Shown one piece after another: positions 34,872 through 44,548 of a DNA stretch of 64,000 nucleotides (positions within the stretch are counted from its first letter, which is position 1; every line of letters begins with the position of its first letter). Source of the stretch: Phormidesmis priestleyi BC1401. GTDB lineage: Bacteria > Cyanobacteriota > Cyanobacteriia > Leptolyngbyales > Leptolyngbyaceae. The stretch is from contig NZ_LXYR01000015.1 in assembly GCF_001650195.1 (NCBI RefSeq), positions 1 to 64,000 of the forward strand, written 5' to 3'. Made by a program: the position numbers and the translations under genes. The notes beneath the pieces are model-generated. The model was not told the origin of the DNA and ran no database searches. It saw only the letters and a list, made by a program, of their open reading frames with translations.

Positions 34872-36770
34872 GTGACTGAATCTACTATGCAGACAGCTAT
34901 CCCTACCGGAACTATTTTGCAGAATCGTTATCGAGTTCTGAGCATTTTGGGGCAAGGTGGATTCGGTCGAACTTATTTGGCAGAAGACCAGGGGCGATTT
35001 AATGAGCTGTGCGCCCTCAAAGAACTCCTTCCGCCGCAAGATAATGCCTACGCCCTAGAGAAGTCTAAAGAACTATTTCAGCGAGAGGCACAGATTCTCT
35101 ATCAAATTCAGCATCCGCAGATCCCTCAGTTTCGAGCAACGTTTGAGCAAGACCAGCGGTTTTTCTTGATGCAAGATTATGTCGAAGGCAAGACCTATCG
35201 TGCACTCCTTGACGAACGCAAAACTCAGGGCTACGTCTTCTCAGAAGCGGAGGTGATTCAGATTTTGCAGCAAGTCTTGCCCGTGCTGTCTTACATTCAC
35301 GGCAAGGGAATTATTCATCGCGATATTGCACCCGACAATATTATGCTGCGGCAGAGCGATCGGCTCCCCGTCTTAATCGATTTTGGCGTGGTGAAAGAAT
35401 TGGCAACTCGGATTCAGTCGCCCGACACGGTTAGACAATCGACGACGGTTGGCAAGCTGGGCTATGCTCCCACTGAGCAAATGCAGACGGGGCGCGCTTA
35501 TCCCAATAGCGATCTCTATGCCTTGGCGGTGACTGCGGTTGTGCTGCTCACTGGGCGAGAGCCACAAGAATTATTTGACGAAACTACGATGACTTGGCGC
35601 TGGCAGCGATTGGTGACTGTCAGTCCGGCTTTTGCGATGGTGCTCAACCGGATGTTGAGCTATCGCACCACCGATCGCTATCAGTCAGCCCAAGACGTGC
35701 TTCAGGCGATTCAGTCTCCGCCCAATGTTACGCCTGTTCCGCAAACCTCTCCTCCGATCGCCACCCAGCCCCAACCTCAGCAACAGCCTCCTTCAAGCAT
35801 GGGCACGGTAGCCGTGGGGCGACGCAACATCGATTCCACCATCACTCCTACAAATGTTACTCGCTCAGATCCGAGCATTCCGACGCGCGGCTCTCTGTGG
35901 GATGACCCTTGGGCAGTAGGCGCGATCGGCACTGGATTAGTATTATTGACTGGCTTAGGTTCCTGGACGCTGGTACGCGCTTTGATGAATCCGTCTACGC
36001 CAACGCCAACCCCGACTCAAACGATCGTCGCGTCTCCTAGCCCAACGATTACGCCGAGCCTTCGTCCGTCGCCAACTCCTAGCCCTAGCACTCAGCCTGT
36101 CAATTATCAGCAGCGTCTCAATTTGGCTGCGGGAGAAAATGCTGCTAAAAATGGGACGTTACGATCGAATGAGACTCTCAGCTTTGTGATTCCGGGTCAG
36201 CAAGGAGAGACGTTGAGTGCAGCATTGGCAAGTGAGGGAGTTTTGCTGAGTGTCTTGGCTCCCAATCAAGACCCGGTGGACAATCGTGCCAGTCGTGTTT
36301 CTCGCTGGGATGGCGAGTTGCCGTTTACGGGAGACTATACGATCGAACTTAAAACCGTGAAGGGCATTCCAAAAACGGACTATAAGCTAGACGTAAGTTT
36401 GAAAGCACCGCCGACTCCGACTCCTTCAACGCCATCGCCATCGCCGACTCCGACTCCAAGTGTCACTCCGACCGTTCAGACTGAGCAGGTTAGCTTTCCG
36501 GCAGGTCAGACAGGAACCTCGATCGCAGGTCAGACGACTCCAGCCATTATTCGGCGCTATTTGGTGAATGCTCAAAAAGGACAAACGTTGAGTGTGCAGC
36601 TCAATTCGGGTGCGGCAACGTTAGTGATTCGATATCCCAATGGAAAGCTGGTCGAAGATTCTTCGGGCGTTGTGAACTGGCAGGCTCAACTGTCAAGAAG
36701 TGGTGATTATCAAATTGATGTGATTGCCAGTCAAGACACTGATTATCAGTTAGAGGTGAATGTTCGGTAA
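34872..36770 (+). CDS. Serine/threonine protein kinase, membrane-anchored, with two PPC-like domains
   Basis: 632 aa from GTG 34872 (ATG at 34887, MQTAIPTG, is equally possible). The Hanks-type kinase has a glycine loop LGQGGFGRTYLAED, the lysine in CALKELLP, the catalytic loop IIHRDIAPDN (H149, R150, D151) and DFG in LIDFGVVKE. A Pro/Gln-rich linker precedes a single TM helix (VGAIGTGLVLLTGLGSWTLV) at about residues 353-372. Outside are two Thr/Pro-rich stalks, each followed by a beta-rich domain (GTLRSNETLSFVIPGQQGET; GTSIAGQTTPAIIRRYLV) like bacterial pre-peptidase C-terminal domains, probably sensors. Common in cyanobacteria. bioD overlaps its 3' end. Confidence 0.94.
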   Translation: MTESTMQTAIPTGTILQNRYRVLSILGQGGFGRTYLAEDQGRFNELCALKELLPPQDNAYALEKSKELFQREAQILYQIQHPQIPQFRATFEQDQRFFLMQDYVEGKTYRALLDERKTQGYVFSEAEVIQILQQVLPVLSYIHGKGIIHRDIAPDNIMLRQSDRLPVLIDFGVVKELATRIQSPDTVRQSTTVGKLGYAPTEQMQTGRAYPNSDLYALAVTAVVLLTGREPQELFDETTMTWRWQRLVTVSPAFAMVLNRMLSYRTTDRYQSAQDVLQAIQSPPNVTPVPQTSPPIATQPQPQQQPPSSMGTVAVGRRNIDSTITPTNVTRSDPSIPTRGSLWDDPWAVGAIGTGLVLLTGLGSWTLVRALMNPSTPTPTPTQTIVASPSPTITPSLRPSPTPSPSTQPVNYQQRLNLAAGENAAKNGTLRSNETLSFVIPGQQGETLSAALASEGVLLSVLAPNQDPVDNRASRVSRWDGELPFTGDYTIELKTVKGIPKTDYKLDVSLKAPPTPTPSTPSPSPTPTPSVTPTVQTEQVSFPAGQTGTSIAGQTTPAIIRRYLVNAQKGQTLSVQLNSGAATLVIRYPNGKLVEDSSGVVNWQAQLSRSGDYQIDVIASQDTDYQLEVNVR

Positions 36771-37482
36771 AGTTAAGAGAAGTTTTGAGTGGATTTGCTT
36801 GAACGCACTACTAATTACCGGAACCGACACCGACGCGGGAAAGACCGTTTTGACAACTGCGCTGATTGCATATTGGCAGACTTATTGCAAAACTCGATCG
36901 CTCGGTGTGATGAAGCCCATTCAGTCGGGCACGGGCGATCGTGAACTCTATGATCGTCTGTTCTCGCTCGATCAAACCTTGGACGAGTTGAATCCTCTCT
37001 ATTTTGAAGCGCCGATCGCGCCTCCTTTAGCCGCTGAAAAAGAAGGGAAGCGCATCAAACTAGAAAAGGTTTGGCAGAGTTTTGAGAGATTGTGCCAAAC
37101 GCGAGACTGGGTATTAGTAGAAGCGTTGGGCGGATTAGGCTCCCCGATCACACGAGAAACGACGGTGGCAGATTTGGCATGGGATTGGAGAATTCCAACC
37201 GTGTTAGTGGTGCCCGTGAAGCTGGGCGCGATCGGGCAAGCAGTTGCCAATGTTGCGTTGGCTCGATCGCGCCGCGTTCATCTCAAGGGCATTGTTCTAA
37301 ATTGTGTAAAGCTTTGCTCTGATGACGATGTTGAAAACTGGGCACCTGTAGATTTAATCGAATCGTTGACCAGTGTTCCGGTTTTGGGCTTGATTCCGCA
37401 TCTGTCTGACCCAACTGATTTAGTCAAGCTGGCTCAAGTGGCATCTGGTTTAGATCTAGAGCGATTGATTCCTTTAAGTTAG
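36760..37482 (+). CDS. bioD: Dethiobiotin synthetase
   Basis: Closes the ureido ring of dethiobiotin from DAPA, CO2 and ATP in biotin synthesis. P-loop GTDTDAGKTVLTTALIAYW, then LGVMKPIQSGTGDRELY, EAPIAPPLAAEKEGKRI, VLVEALGGLGSPITRETTVA and VLVVPVKLGAIGQAVANVAL. 240 aa from ATG 36760, which overlaps the kinase stop. The conserved part begins at NALLITGT, so a TTG at 36799 may be the true start (227 aa). Overlap with the kinase gene suggests co-transcription without functional link. Confidence 0.93.
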   Translation: MFGKVKRSFEWICLNALLITGTDTDAGKTVLTTALIAYWQTYCKTRSLGVMKPIQSGTGDRELYDRLFSLDQTLDELNPLYFEAPIAPPLAAEKEGKRIKLEKVWQSFERLCQTRDWVLVEALGGLGSPITRETTVADLAWDWRIPTVLVVPVKLGAIGQAVANVALARSRRVHLKGIVLNCVKLCSDDDVENWAPVDLIESLTSVPVLGLIPHLSDPTDLVKLAQVASGLDLERLIPLS

Positions 37483-37487
37483 AGGGG

Positions 37488-39042
37488 CTAAATCGTGCAG
37501 GTGAGATCGCCAGCGCGTTGGGTGAATCGGAGATTTTCTCGATAGTCGATCGGGCAATCAATCACTGCCGGAACGTCTTGAGCGAGCGCTTCTTTTAGAG
37601 TGGGAATCAGGTCAGCGCAAGACTCAATGCGATAGCCCTTGAGACCCATGCTTTCGGCAAACTTGACAAAATCGGGATTGCTGAATTTGATGAACGATGA
37701 ATGTCCAAACTGATTTTCTTGCTTCCATTCGATCAGTCCATAGCCGCCATCGTTGAAGATAATCGTGACAAATGCTGTGCCGATTCGCAGGGCGGTTTCT
37801 AATTCTTGACAGTTCATCATAAAGCCACCGTCGCCCGTGACCGCGACCACTTTTTGATTGGGGTGAACAAGTTTAGCGGCGATCGCGCCGGGAATCGCAA
37901 TGCCCATCGCCGCAAACCCGTTGGAAATAATGCAGGTGTTAGGACGGTGACAGTGATAGTGGCGCGCCATCCACATTTTATGCGCCCCCACATCAGAGAT
38001 CACGATATCATCAGGTGCCATGACTTGCCGCAGATCATAGATCAGCTTTTGCGGCTTAATTGGAAAACCATCATCATGCTCATATTGAGCATAGTCCGCT
38101 CGAATCTCGGCACGCAGTTCTAGCGCGTAAGGTTCGGGTTTGCCTGCTCGATCGGCGCGATACAAAATCTCTTGGAGGGAATCTGAGATATCACCGACCA
38201 CTTCAGCCATCGGACTGTAGCTGCTGTCAATCTCAGCCGGAGTGACGCTGATATGCACGATCGGAATATCTGCTTTGGGGTTCCATTTTTTGGGTGAATA
38301 TTCAATTAGGTCATAGCCGACCGCGATGATTAAATCAGCCTGATCAAAGCCACAGCTAATATAGTCTCGCTGCTGCAATCCCACCGCCCACAGCGCGAGA
38401 GGATGCGTGAAGGGAATCACGCCCTTGCCCACCAAAATCAGCGGATTTTTGGCTTCAGAAATGGCGATCGCTGCTTTCTCAATGCTGTGAAATGAAGCGT
38501 AGGTTTTCTCGATCGCTCCGGTGGTTAGAGGCTCTCCTACAACGGGCATCGCGGCAATATTTTCGGGCAGATCAATGTGGACGGCTCCAGGGTTTTCGGT
38601 TTAAGCAATTTTGAAGGCTCGACGAACAATTTCTGAAGTGTTGCTAGGGCGAACAATTTGAGCGTTCCACTACTGGGGCAAACATCGCCACCAGATCGAG
38701 ATATTGATGAGACTCAATGTGCATCCGATCGGTGCCCACTTGCCCGGTGATGGCGACTAGCGGAGCGCGATCGAGGTTTGCGTCGGCAACTCCGGTCATT
38801 AGATTAGTTGCCCCCGGACCGAGCGTTGAGAGACACACTCCCGCCCGTCCAGTTAAGCGCCCATAGACATCTGCCATGAATGCCGCACCTTGTTCATGAC
38901 GAGTCGTGATGAATTGAATCGAGGAATCTTTCAGCGCTTCTAAAACGTTAAGATTTTCTTCTCCTGGCAGCCCAAAAATGTATTCTACGCCCTCATTTTC
39001 TAAGCAGCGAATCAGTAGTTCAGCCGTGTTCACTTCGCTCAT
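37488..39042 (-). pseudogene. 2-oxoglutarate decarboxylase-like TPP enzyme, broken (TCA-shunt gene)
   Basis: Two frames together cover one ThDP-dependent enzyme of about 550 aa, usually annotated as acetolactate synthase. The N-terminal piece is 38644-39042 (FGLPGEENLNVLEALKDS, catalytic Glu in TTRHEQGAAFMADVYGRLTG). The C-terminal piece is 37488-38549 (TPP-binding VAVTGDGGFMMNCQELETAL and NDGGYGLIEWKQ). Between them the reading continues as WNAQIVRPSNTSEIVRRAFK, IA, stop, TENPGAVHIDLPENIAAMPV. So there is a frame change near 38670 (after MFAPV) and an in-frame TAA at 38601-38603 where homologues have Gln. Next to succinate-semialdehyde dehydrogenase this is the cyanobacterial 2-oxoglutarate decarboxylase gene. 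Decay or sequencing errors cannot be told apart here. Confidence 0.85.
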
Positions 39043-39350
39043 GATTCTACCCTCCGGGAAAAGGGATTAAGTGTGAATAATGCAGCTTCAGGCTTGTTTT
39101 CGAGACTTGAAATCTTTAGATAAATCGATTCAGTTTCTATCAAGAATTCAGCTTAAAACCGAGTATCTAAATCAAGGACACCTGTAGGGCTTTTGTAAAA
39201 TTCGACTCTGGAGTTTCTAAAATTTACGTAACATCAAAAAGCCTTTAGACCAATAGATTGGTGCTTCTCAAGAAGGGAGATTTGACCCTTTCAAGTTATA
39301 GCTGATCTCTTCACTTTCAAAGCTTAAGCCTGAGAATCGATTCGCCCAGC
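39043..39350. other. Intergenic, nothing recognised
   Basis: 308 bp between the dehydrogenase stop and the start of the broken decarboxylase, both minus strand. Probably holds the decarboxylase promoter. No repeat or ORF seen. Confidence 0.35.
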
Positions 39351-40718
39351 CTATTTTTCCCAAATTGTTTTGATGTTAACAAACTCATGAATTCCTTCTT
39401 TTCCTAACTCGCGACCATAGCCCGATCGCTTGATGCCGCCAAAAGGCAAGCGCACATCAGATTTGACCATGCTGTTGATAAAAACTGAACCCGATTCGAT
39501 TTCTTCGATGAAGCGATCGCGCTCTTTTAGGTCAGTCGTCCAAGCACTCGCCCCCAAGCCAAACGGGGAATTGTTGGCGCGTTGAATCGCCGCATCAATA
39601 TCAGGAACTCGGAACAATAATGCCACCGGTCCAAAAAACTCGTCGTGCTCTGCCAAACAGCCGACCGGAATCTCACTCAAAATGGTCGGCGGATAGAAAT
39701 TACCGGGACGATCGTGCAACGGCTCACCCCCGATTAAGAGTTTGGCTCCTTGCTGGACACTGGTTTTGACCTGCTGGTCTAAATCGTTGAGGATTCCAGG
39801 AGTAGCGAGCGGTCCGATATCGGTGTCGGGTAAAAGCGGGTCGCCAATCTTGAGCGCGCGATATTTATCGAGCAGGCGATCGATAAAGTCATCGGCGATC
39901 GCGTCCGCTAAGATGAACCGCTTCGCCGCGATGCAAGACTGTCCATTGTTGATCATGCGAGCGGTTACAGCAGTCGAAACGGCAGTTTCTAAATCAGCGC
40001 TGGGCATGACGATAAACGGGTCGCTGCCGCCCAGTTCTAAAACGACTTTTTTGAGGTGCTTTCCGGCTGTCGCGGCTAAACTCATCCCCGCAGGTTCGCT
40101 GCCTGTAAGAGTTGCCGCTTTGACGCGATCGTCTGCCACGATCGCCGCGACCTTATCCGCTCCGACTAATAGCGTTTGAAATGCCCCGGTTGGAAACCCT
40201 GCCCGATGAAGAATTTCTTCGATCGCCAAAGCTGACTGCGGCACGTTTGAGGCGTGTTTGAGCAAGCCGACATTGCCTGCCATCAGTGCCGGAGCCGCAA
40301 ATCGAAACACCTGCCAAAATGGAAAATTCCACGGCATGACTGCCAGAATAATACCTAGTGGCTGATAGCGGATAAAACTATGACTGGCATCGGTTTGAAC
40401 GGAAACATCCGCTAAGAGATGAGACGCATTTTCGGCGTAATAGCGGCAAACCGAGGCGCATTTTTCGACCTCTGCGATCGCTGCCTTTAAAGGCTTGCCC
40501 ATCTCCAAGGTCATCAGTTTGCCAAAGCGATCGCGCTCTGTCTCTAAAATCTCAGCCGCCCGATTGAGCCAGACCGCTTTTTGCACCCTAGGGACAGCGC
40601 GATAGCTAAGAAACGTCTGCTGGGCATGAGCAATTTTCGTGTCGAGGTCTCGATCGCTCAATGACTCAAACGTTTGCAAGACTTCTCCCGTTGCAGGGTT
40701 TGTCGTAGCAATTCCCAT
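39351..40718 (-). CDS. gabD: Succinate-semialdehyde dehydrogenase, NAD(P)+
   Basis: 455 aa, the length of the cyanobacterial enzyme that closes the TCA cycle together with 2-oxoglutarate decarboxylase. Aldehyde dehydrogenase fold: MPWNFPFWQVFRFAAPALMA (active-site Asn), TLTGSEPAGMSLAATAGKHL, general base Glu in VVLELGGSDPFIV, catalytic Cys in NNGQSCIAAKRF, C-terminal LPFGGIKRSGYGRELG. It lies upstream of the broken decarboxylase on the same strand, separated by 308 bp. Intact itself; it may now serve GABA or other semialdehyde breakdown if the decarboxylase is really lost. Confidence 0.94.
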   Translation of the reverse strand: MGIATTNPATGEVLQTFESLSDRDLDTKIAHAQQTFLSYRAVPRVQKAVWLNRAAEILETERDRFGKLMTLEMGKPLKAAIAEVEKCASVCRYYAENASHLLADVSVQTDASHSFIRYQPLGIILAVMPWNFPFWQVFRFAAPALMAGNVGLLKHASNVPQSALAIEEILHRAGFPTGAFQTLLVGADKVAAIVADDRVKAATLTGSEPAGMSLAATAGKHLKKVVLELGGSDPFIVMPSADLETAVSTAVTARMINNGQSCIAAKRFILADAIADDFIDRLLDKYRALKIGDPLLPDTDIGPLATPGILNDLDQQVKTSVQQGAKLLIGGEPLHDRPGNFYPPTILSEIPVGCLAEHDEFFGPVALLFRVPDIDAAIQRANNSPFGLGASAWTTDLKERDRFIEEIESGSVFINSMVKSDVRLPFGGIKRSGYGRELGKEGIHEFVNIKTIWEK

Positions 40719-41097
40719 AGTTTACGCTCCAAGCAATAACTTAAGACTCTACTTTTTAAAGAGTAATCAACTCGGCTAAATTAAAAAAGATGTAACGTTG
40801 AGCCATGTTGCTTAACACAATAGCGTACAAATTACTTTCCTTTACAAACCGCGCCCTGATCTAAATCTAACCTTTGATTCTTTTTAGGTTTTCATTAAAA
40901 AGCTATTGCTTATATAACTTTGCAAAGAGTTAGAATTGCATTTAGAGCATTCACGTCTCTTATAACACTTTCAGAATGGAGAAATTCTGTTCGTCACTAC
41001 GACACCTATGACAGAAATCATTTCCATCATCGCAATGACGCACTTGCTAGAGATGACTATAGAAGCAATTCTTACAATCTTAAAGAGCTAGAAGCGA
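40719..41097. other. Intergenic, AT-rich
   Basis: 380 bp upstream of the succinate-semialdehyde dehydrogenase. A 96-codon plus-strand frame (40920-41210) runs antisense into the next gene and has no family-like sequence. Nothing else seen. Confidence 0.35.
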
Positions 41098-41517
41098 TCA
41101 CTCTGCGTCGTCTAAATCCGTGTCACTCTTGGATTTGCGAGGTGCTTGCGGCTCCCGAAACAAGGGGACATCGGCTAAGACCGCGATCGTGCCGGTCCTT
41201 CCAGTCTTAAGAGTGGCATCGGTTAAAACATCAATAACTTCAATTCCGACGACTTCTTGAATTAACTCTGTCAGTTGAGGATTGAAGGCTTTATCGAGAT
41301 CGTCTCTCACTTGTTCTGCCAATTCTTCTTGACCACTTGCCACCAAAACCTGTTCAGTTTTCGTAATAGAATCTTCTAAAATAATGACAATCTTACCGTC
41401 GAAGATTTGACACTGAACGCGACTTGGCTGCTGCCCAAGCTGAGTTCGATAGAGGGCTTGAATACGTTGAGAAAGAGTGCGTTCTAGCTGCCCACGAGTT
41501 TGAGTTTCAGAATTCAT
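41098..41517 (-). CDS. DUF2294-family protein
   Basis: 139 aa with the family pattern QLERTLSQRIQALYRTQLGQ, QIFDGKIVIILEDSITKTEQ, LVASGQEELAEQVRDDLDKA and IEVIDVLTDATLKTGRTGTI. DUF2294 proteins are small cytoplasmic proteins of unknown role; conservation in cyanobacteria is good. The C-terminus (REPQAPRKSKSDTDLDDAE) is a charged tail. Single gene. Confidence 0.9.
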   Translation of the reverse strand: MNSETQTRGQLERTLSQRIQALYRTQLGQQPSRVQCQIFDGKIVIILEDSITKTEQVLVASGQEELAEQVRDDLDKAFNPQLTELIQEVVGIEVIDVLTDATLKTGRTGTIAVLADVPLFREPQAPRKSKSDTDLDDAE

Positions 41518-41705
41518 AGTGCATCAATTTGAGAATACAGGGTCTTAACAATTAAATAGAAACTATTGCTTAACTCTGTTATTATCGCGATTGCTGAAGT
41601 CAGAACAATCCATCTCAAGACGGGTTTGAAGTCACCAAAGATTAACCAACAAACTCCTACTTTGGTATCAGAAGCAACTGGTTTGAATTGAAAACGATTG
41701 AGTGT

Positions 41706-41885
41706 TTATCTCGTCTCAATGAGTCCGTTGACGATCGCCAGCACGATCGACAGCAAAATCAGCACCCACAAGACAAACCCCGGAATGAAGGTGAACAACC
41801 CTATGCCTCGGAGAATCCAGACTAGGGCGGTCAGCCCAATGACTCCAAAAAAGACGACGACCCGCGAGTTGGATGACTTACTCAT
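41706..41885 (-). CDS. Small membrane protein (59 aa)
   Basis: ATG 41885 (preceded by AGGAGAAATT, a strong ribosome-binding site) to TAA 41706. The sequence begins MSKSSNSRVVVFFGVIGLTA, with two hydrophobic helices (VVVFFGVIGLTALVWILRGI; FIPGFVLWVLILLSIVLAIV) joined by GLFT and ending NGLIETR. It is a conserved type of short cyanobacterial inner-membrane protein without known function. The plus-strand frame over the same bases is a shadow. Confidence 0.8.
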   Translation of the reverse strand: MSKSSNSRVVVFFGVIGLTALVWILRGIGLFTFIPGFVLWVLILLSIVLAIVNGLIETR

Positions 41886-42103
41886 AATTTCTCCTGATAA
41901 TGATGCGTGTTCTCGCCGATTGCTTCAGCGTGAGCCAGCTTATCTGAATCTTCATCGAAAAACGGCTGATTTTTATGGCAAGGTGTCAATTATATTGATA
42001 ACTTGACCTTGGTAGGAGCGCGATCGACGACTCGTTACAAGCGTAATCTGCTCTGCATAGCCGAAATGCCATGCTGACCTTTGTTGAGGAGTGCTGAATT
42101 AAG

Positions 42104-42706
42104 ATGACTTCATCAAGCAAGTCCAATTCGCTTCAAAAATCTACAGAACCTTCGTCTGTCATTCCAGAGATTCGTGATGTTCAGCGCACGTCTCTGATGA
42201 ACGGTGAAATTCTGCTCAAAACTCGCTCCTACAATGCTTGGGGAGGGGCAGTCACTGCCCAGATGTATCTGCCCGTCTCTCCGGCTCAAGTCTGGCAGCA
42301 GTTGACCGATTATCCTCGCTGGACGCTGTTTTTTCCTGACATCACGCGCAGCGAAGTGGTGCATAACGGGATCAGTGGCTCTAGTGCAACGGTGCTGAAG
42401 CGGCAGGTCAAACGCATCCATCAAAAAGCCAGCAAAGCCTTTTTGTTTCTGACAGCGCAGGTTGAGATTCACCTCAAAGTCTTAGAAACTCAACATCAGC
42501 GGATTCAGTTTTATCTTGAGTCAGGAAGTTTTCATGATTTTAGCGCTGACTTGCAGCTACAGGCGTGCGAAGGTGGCACAATTTTGACCTATTCGGTGCA
42601 GGCGACTCCAATCATTCCGATTCCGGGGATGTTGATTGAGCAAGCCATTCAGTTTGATTTGCCAATCAATCTTGAGCAGATGCGGCGAGTTATTTGTGGC
42701 AAGTGA
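42104..42706 (+). CDS. SRPBCC-family (polyketide cyclase/START-like) protein
   Basis: 200 aa. After about 45 variable residues the helix-grip fold begins: AQMYLPVSPAQVWQQLTDYP, RWTLFFPDITRSEVV, FLTAQVEIHLKVLE, QRIQFYLESGSFHDFSADLQ, GTILTYSVQATPIIPIPGML, IEQAIQFDLPINLEQMRRV. Family members bind hydrophobic ligands (ubiquinone-like molecules, lipids). The substrate is unknown. It is 18 bp upstream of the PPC-domain gene, so probably co-transcribed. Confidence 0.88.
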   Translation: MTSSSKSNSLQKSTEPSSVIPEIRDVQRTSLMNGEILLKTRSYNAWGGAVTAQMYLPVSPAQVWQQLTDYPRWTLFFPDITRSEVVHNGISGSSATVLKRQVKRIHQKASKAFLFLTAQVEIHLKVLETQHQRIQFYLESGSFHDFSADLQLQACEGGTILTYSVQATPIIPIPGMLIEQAIQFDLPINLEQMRRVICGK

Positions 42707-42724
42707 TGAAGAGCGATCGCGTCT

Positions 42725-43150
42725 ATGAAAGTCTTTGCTCTGCGACTGAAACCCGATCAAGATTTGCGCCAAAGTTTGAAGGAGTTTGCTCTTTTAAATA
42801 ATATTCAGGCGGGGTTTGTGTTGTCGGCGATCGGAAGTCTTAAACAGGCTGCGATTCGATTTGCTGATCAGCCAAATAGTGAAATTTTGCAAGAAAGATC
42901 TGAGATTCTCTCCCTCAACGGGACGCTTTCAATCAATGGAATTCATTTGCATATTTTGGTAGCTGATTCAACCGGAAAGGTGATTGGTGGACATCTCAAT
43001 GACGGCAATCTTATTTACACGACTGCCGAGATTGTCATCGGAGAAAGTGAAGATTTAGTGTTTCTAAGAACGCCTGATGAACGAACTGGATTTCTAGAAT
43101 TGGAGATTAAATCAAATCCGATTGGTGAATCAGATCTCGCTGTTGATTAA
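42725..43150 (+). CDS. PPC/DUF296-domain protein
   Basis: 141 aa. Pattern of the plant-and-prokaryote conserved domain: FALRLKPDQDLRQSLKEFAL, AGFVLSAIGSLKQAAIRFA, LSLNGTLSINGIHLHILVAD, GKVIGGHLNDGNLIYTTAEI. In plants this domain is joined to AT-hooks; bacterial ones are stand-alone trimers and may bind metal (HLHILVAD/GGHL). Function unknown. It overlaps the convergent gene on its right by 44 bp. Confidence 0.92.
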   Translation: MKVFALRLKPDQDLRQSLKEFALLNNIQAGFVLSAIGSLKQAAIRFADQPNSEILQERSEILSLNGTLSINGIHLHILVADSTGKVIGGHLNDGNLIYTTAEIVIGESEDLVFLRTPDERTGFLELEIKSNPIGESDLAVD

Positions 43151-43481
43151 TGCGATCGCGCCAGACTTGACTTTGCTCGATCGTCAGCACAATCTTTTTA
43201 TAGAATTCATTTTCTAGCTCAAGTGTCAAACAGTCTCCGTCACGATTGACGACCCAAAACTCCCGTCCTCGACTTGTATAGTAAGTGCCCGCCTTGATCA
43301 CACCTGGAAGAAATGTACCGGGTAATCGAACCTCTTTCCAATCGGTTTCGGGTTTTTCAACGGTGGCTTGGTGAATGTGATTTAAGGGAATTTCAAGCGT
43401 TTGATTAAAGAAAAATGCAAGGATTCGTTCCCAAGCATTGAGATCAATTCGTAAGCGATCGTGGTTAATAGATAGCTGCAT
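43107..43481 (-). CDS. Conserved hypothetical protein, PH-domain-like
   Basis: 124 aa. A beta-rich sequence (LSINHDRLRIDLNAWERILA, LEIPLNHIHQATVEKP, VRLPGTFLPGVIKAGTYYTS, REFWVVNRDGDCLTLEL) reading like a bacterial pleckstrin-homology-type fold found in many small proteins. No catalytic residues. It starts 3 bp from the stop of mnmH on the same strand, so it is the second gene of that transcript. Confidence 0.8.
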   Translation of the reverse strand: MQLSINHDRLRIDLNAWERILAFFFNQTLEIPLNHIHQATVEKPETDWKEVRLPGTFLPGVIKAGTYYTSRGREFWVVNRDGDCLTLELENEFYKKIVLTIEQSQVWRDRINQQRDLIHQSDLI

Positions 43482-43483
43482 AA

Positions 43484-44548
43484 TTACTTCCTGTTTATTA
43501 CTAACTCTTGTGCTGATACCTGCTTTTCTGAAAGAATCTCTCTAGATTTATCGATCAGTCGATCGACACTTTCACTATCAGAAAGTCCAGACACATCAAT
43601 TGGATAAATCGCTACCTCTCGTTTCATCAAATCATACAAATAAGACTTGTCGTAATAATCTAAAACGGTCTCGATCGCGGGGGCTAAGTTTCCTTCTCGA
43701 ATGTGAGCGATCGCGGCTTGAGTATTTTGTCCGCCCAGCTTTTTACTAATTCGCTGCGTGGCGGCAATCAGTTCTTCAGGATCAGCCGACCCGTAGACTT
43801 CTAGCAAAATCGCAATTCGTTCTGAGCGCGATCGCTCAATTTGCACGACAGGCGACTCAACCATTCGTAAAAAAATCTCATCGGGGACACGACACAATCC
43901 GACGCGACTGCTTTCGGCTTCGATCCACACGGGGCGATCGCGATCGAGGCTCACCCACTGCACCGCAAGCAGATTTTCATAATGCTCATTGCTGGGCTGC
44001 GGCGGTAGCCCCAAACTGCCATAGCTGCTGCCGCGATGATTGGCTAAATGTTCTAAGTCGAGAATCTGCTCTCCTCGCTCTGCCAACGCGTTGAGCAGAA
44101 TCGTTTTTCCGGTGCCCGTCATGCCGCCCAAAGTCACGATCGCTTGGGGTGTCGCGAGAGTAGACCGCACCCACTGCCGAAATGCTTTATGGCCACCTTC
44201 TAGCAGAGAGACCTGCATTCCTGCCGTTTCGAGCAGCCACGCCATACTGCTGCTTCGCATTCCGCCGCGCCAACAGTGAAGTCGAATCGGATGATCGGGA
44301 GACAGTTTTTTAGCCGTTTGGACAAATTGGGTGAGTTTTGACCCGACGATCGTCAAGCCAAGCTCGATCGCGAGATCTTTGCCCTGTTGCTTATAGCAAG
44401 TCCCGACTTGAGCGCGTTCGTCGTCGCTAAACAGCGGAAAGCTGACGGCTCCAGGAATATGTCCATGAGCATATTCAGCCGGACTGCGAACATCCAAAAT
44501 AATGCCAGGAGCGTTGAAAAATTCGTCGGGTGACAGGATTTGCGGCAT
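43484..44548 (-). CDS. mnmH: tRNA 2-selenouridine synthase
   Basis: 354 aa from ATG 44548 (MPQILSPDEFFNAPGIILDV); the frame is open to 44635. Rhodanese domain with active Cys in RLHCWRGGMRSSSMAWLLET (about residues 94-113), then a P-loop ATPase-like part with VTLGGMTGTGKTILLNALAE (about 141-160) and DLEHLANHRGSSYGSLG. It exchanges sulfur of geranylated 2-thiouridine at the tRNA wobble position for selenium. No selenophosphate synthetase gene lies in this window. Confidence 0.95.
   Translation of the reverse strand: MPQILSPDEFFNAPGIILDVRSPAEYAHGHIPGAVSFPLFSDDERAQVGTCYKQQGKDLAIELGLTIVGSKLTQFVQTAKKLSPDHPIRLHCWRGGMRSSSMAWLLETAGMQVSLLEGGHKAFRQWVRSTLATPQAIVTLGGMTGTGKTILLNALAERGEQILDLEHLANHRGSSYGSLGLPPQPSNEHYENLLAVQWVSLDRDRPVWIEAESSRVGLCRVPDEIFLRMVESPVVQIERSRSERIAILLEVYGSADPEELIAATQRISKKLGGQNTQAAIAHIREGNLAPAIETVLDYYDKSYLYDLMKREVAIYPIDVSGLSDSESVDRLIDKSREILSEKQVSAQELVINRK

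Noticed and set aside
40920-41210. 96-codon plus-strand ORF
   Set aside because: It is antisense to the DUF2294 gene at its end and has no protein-like sequence.
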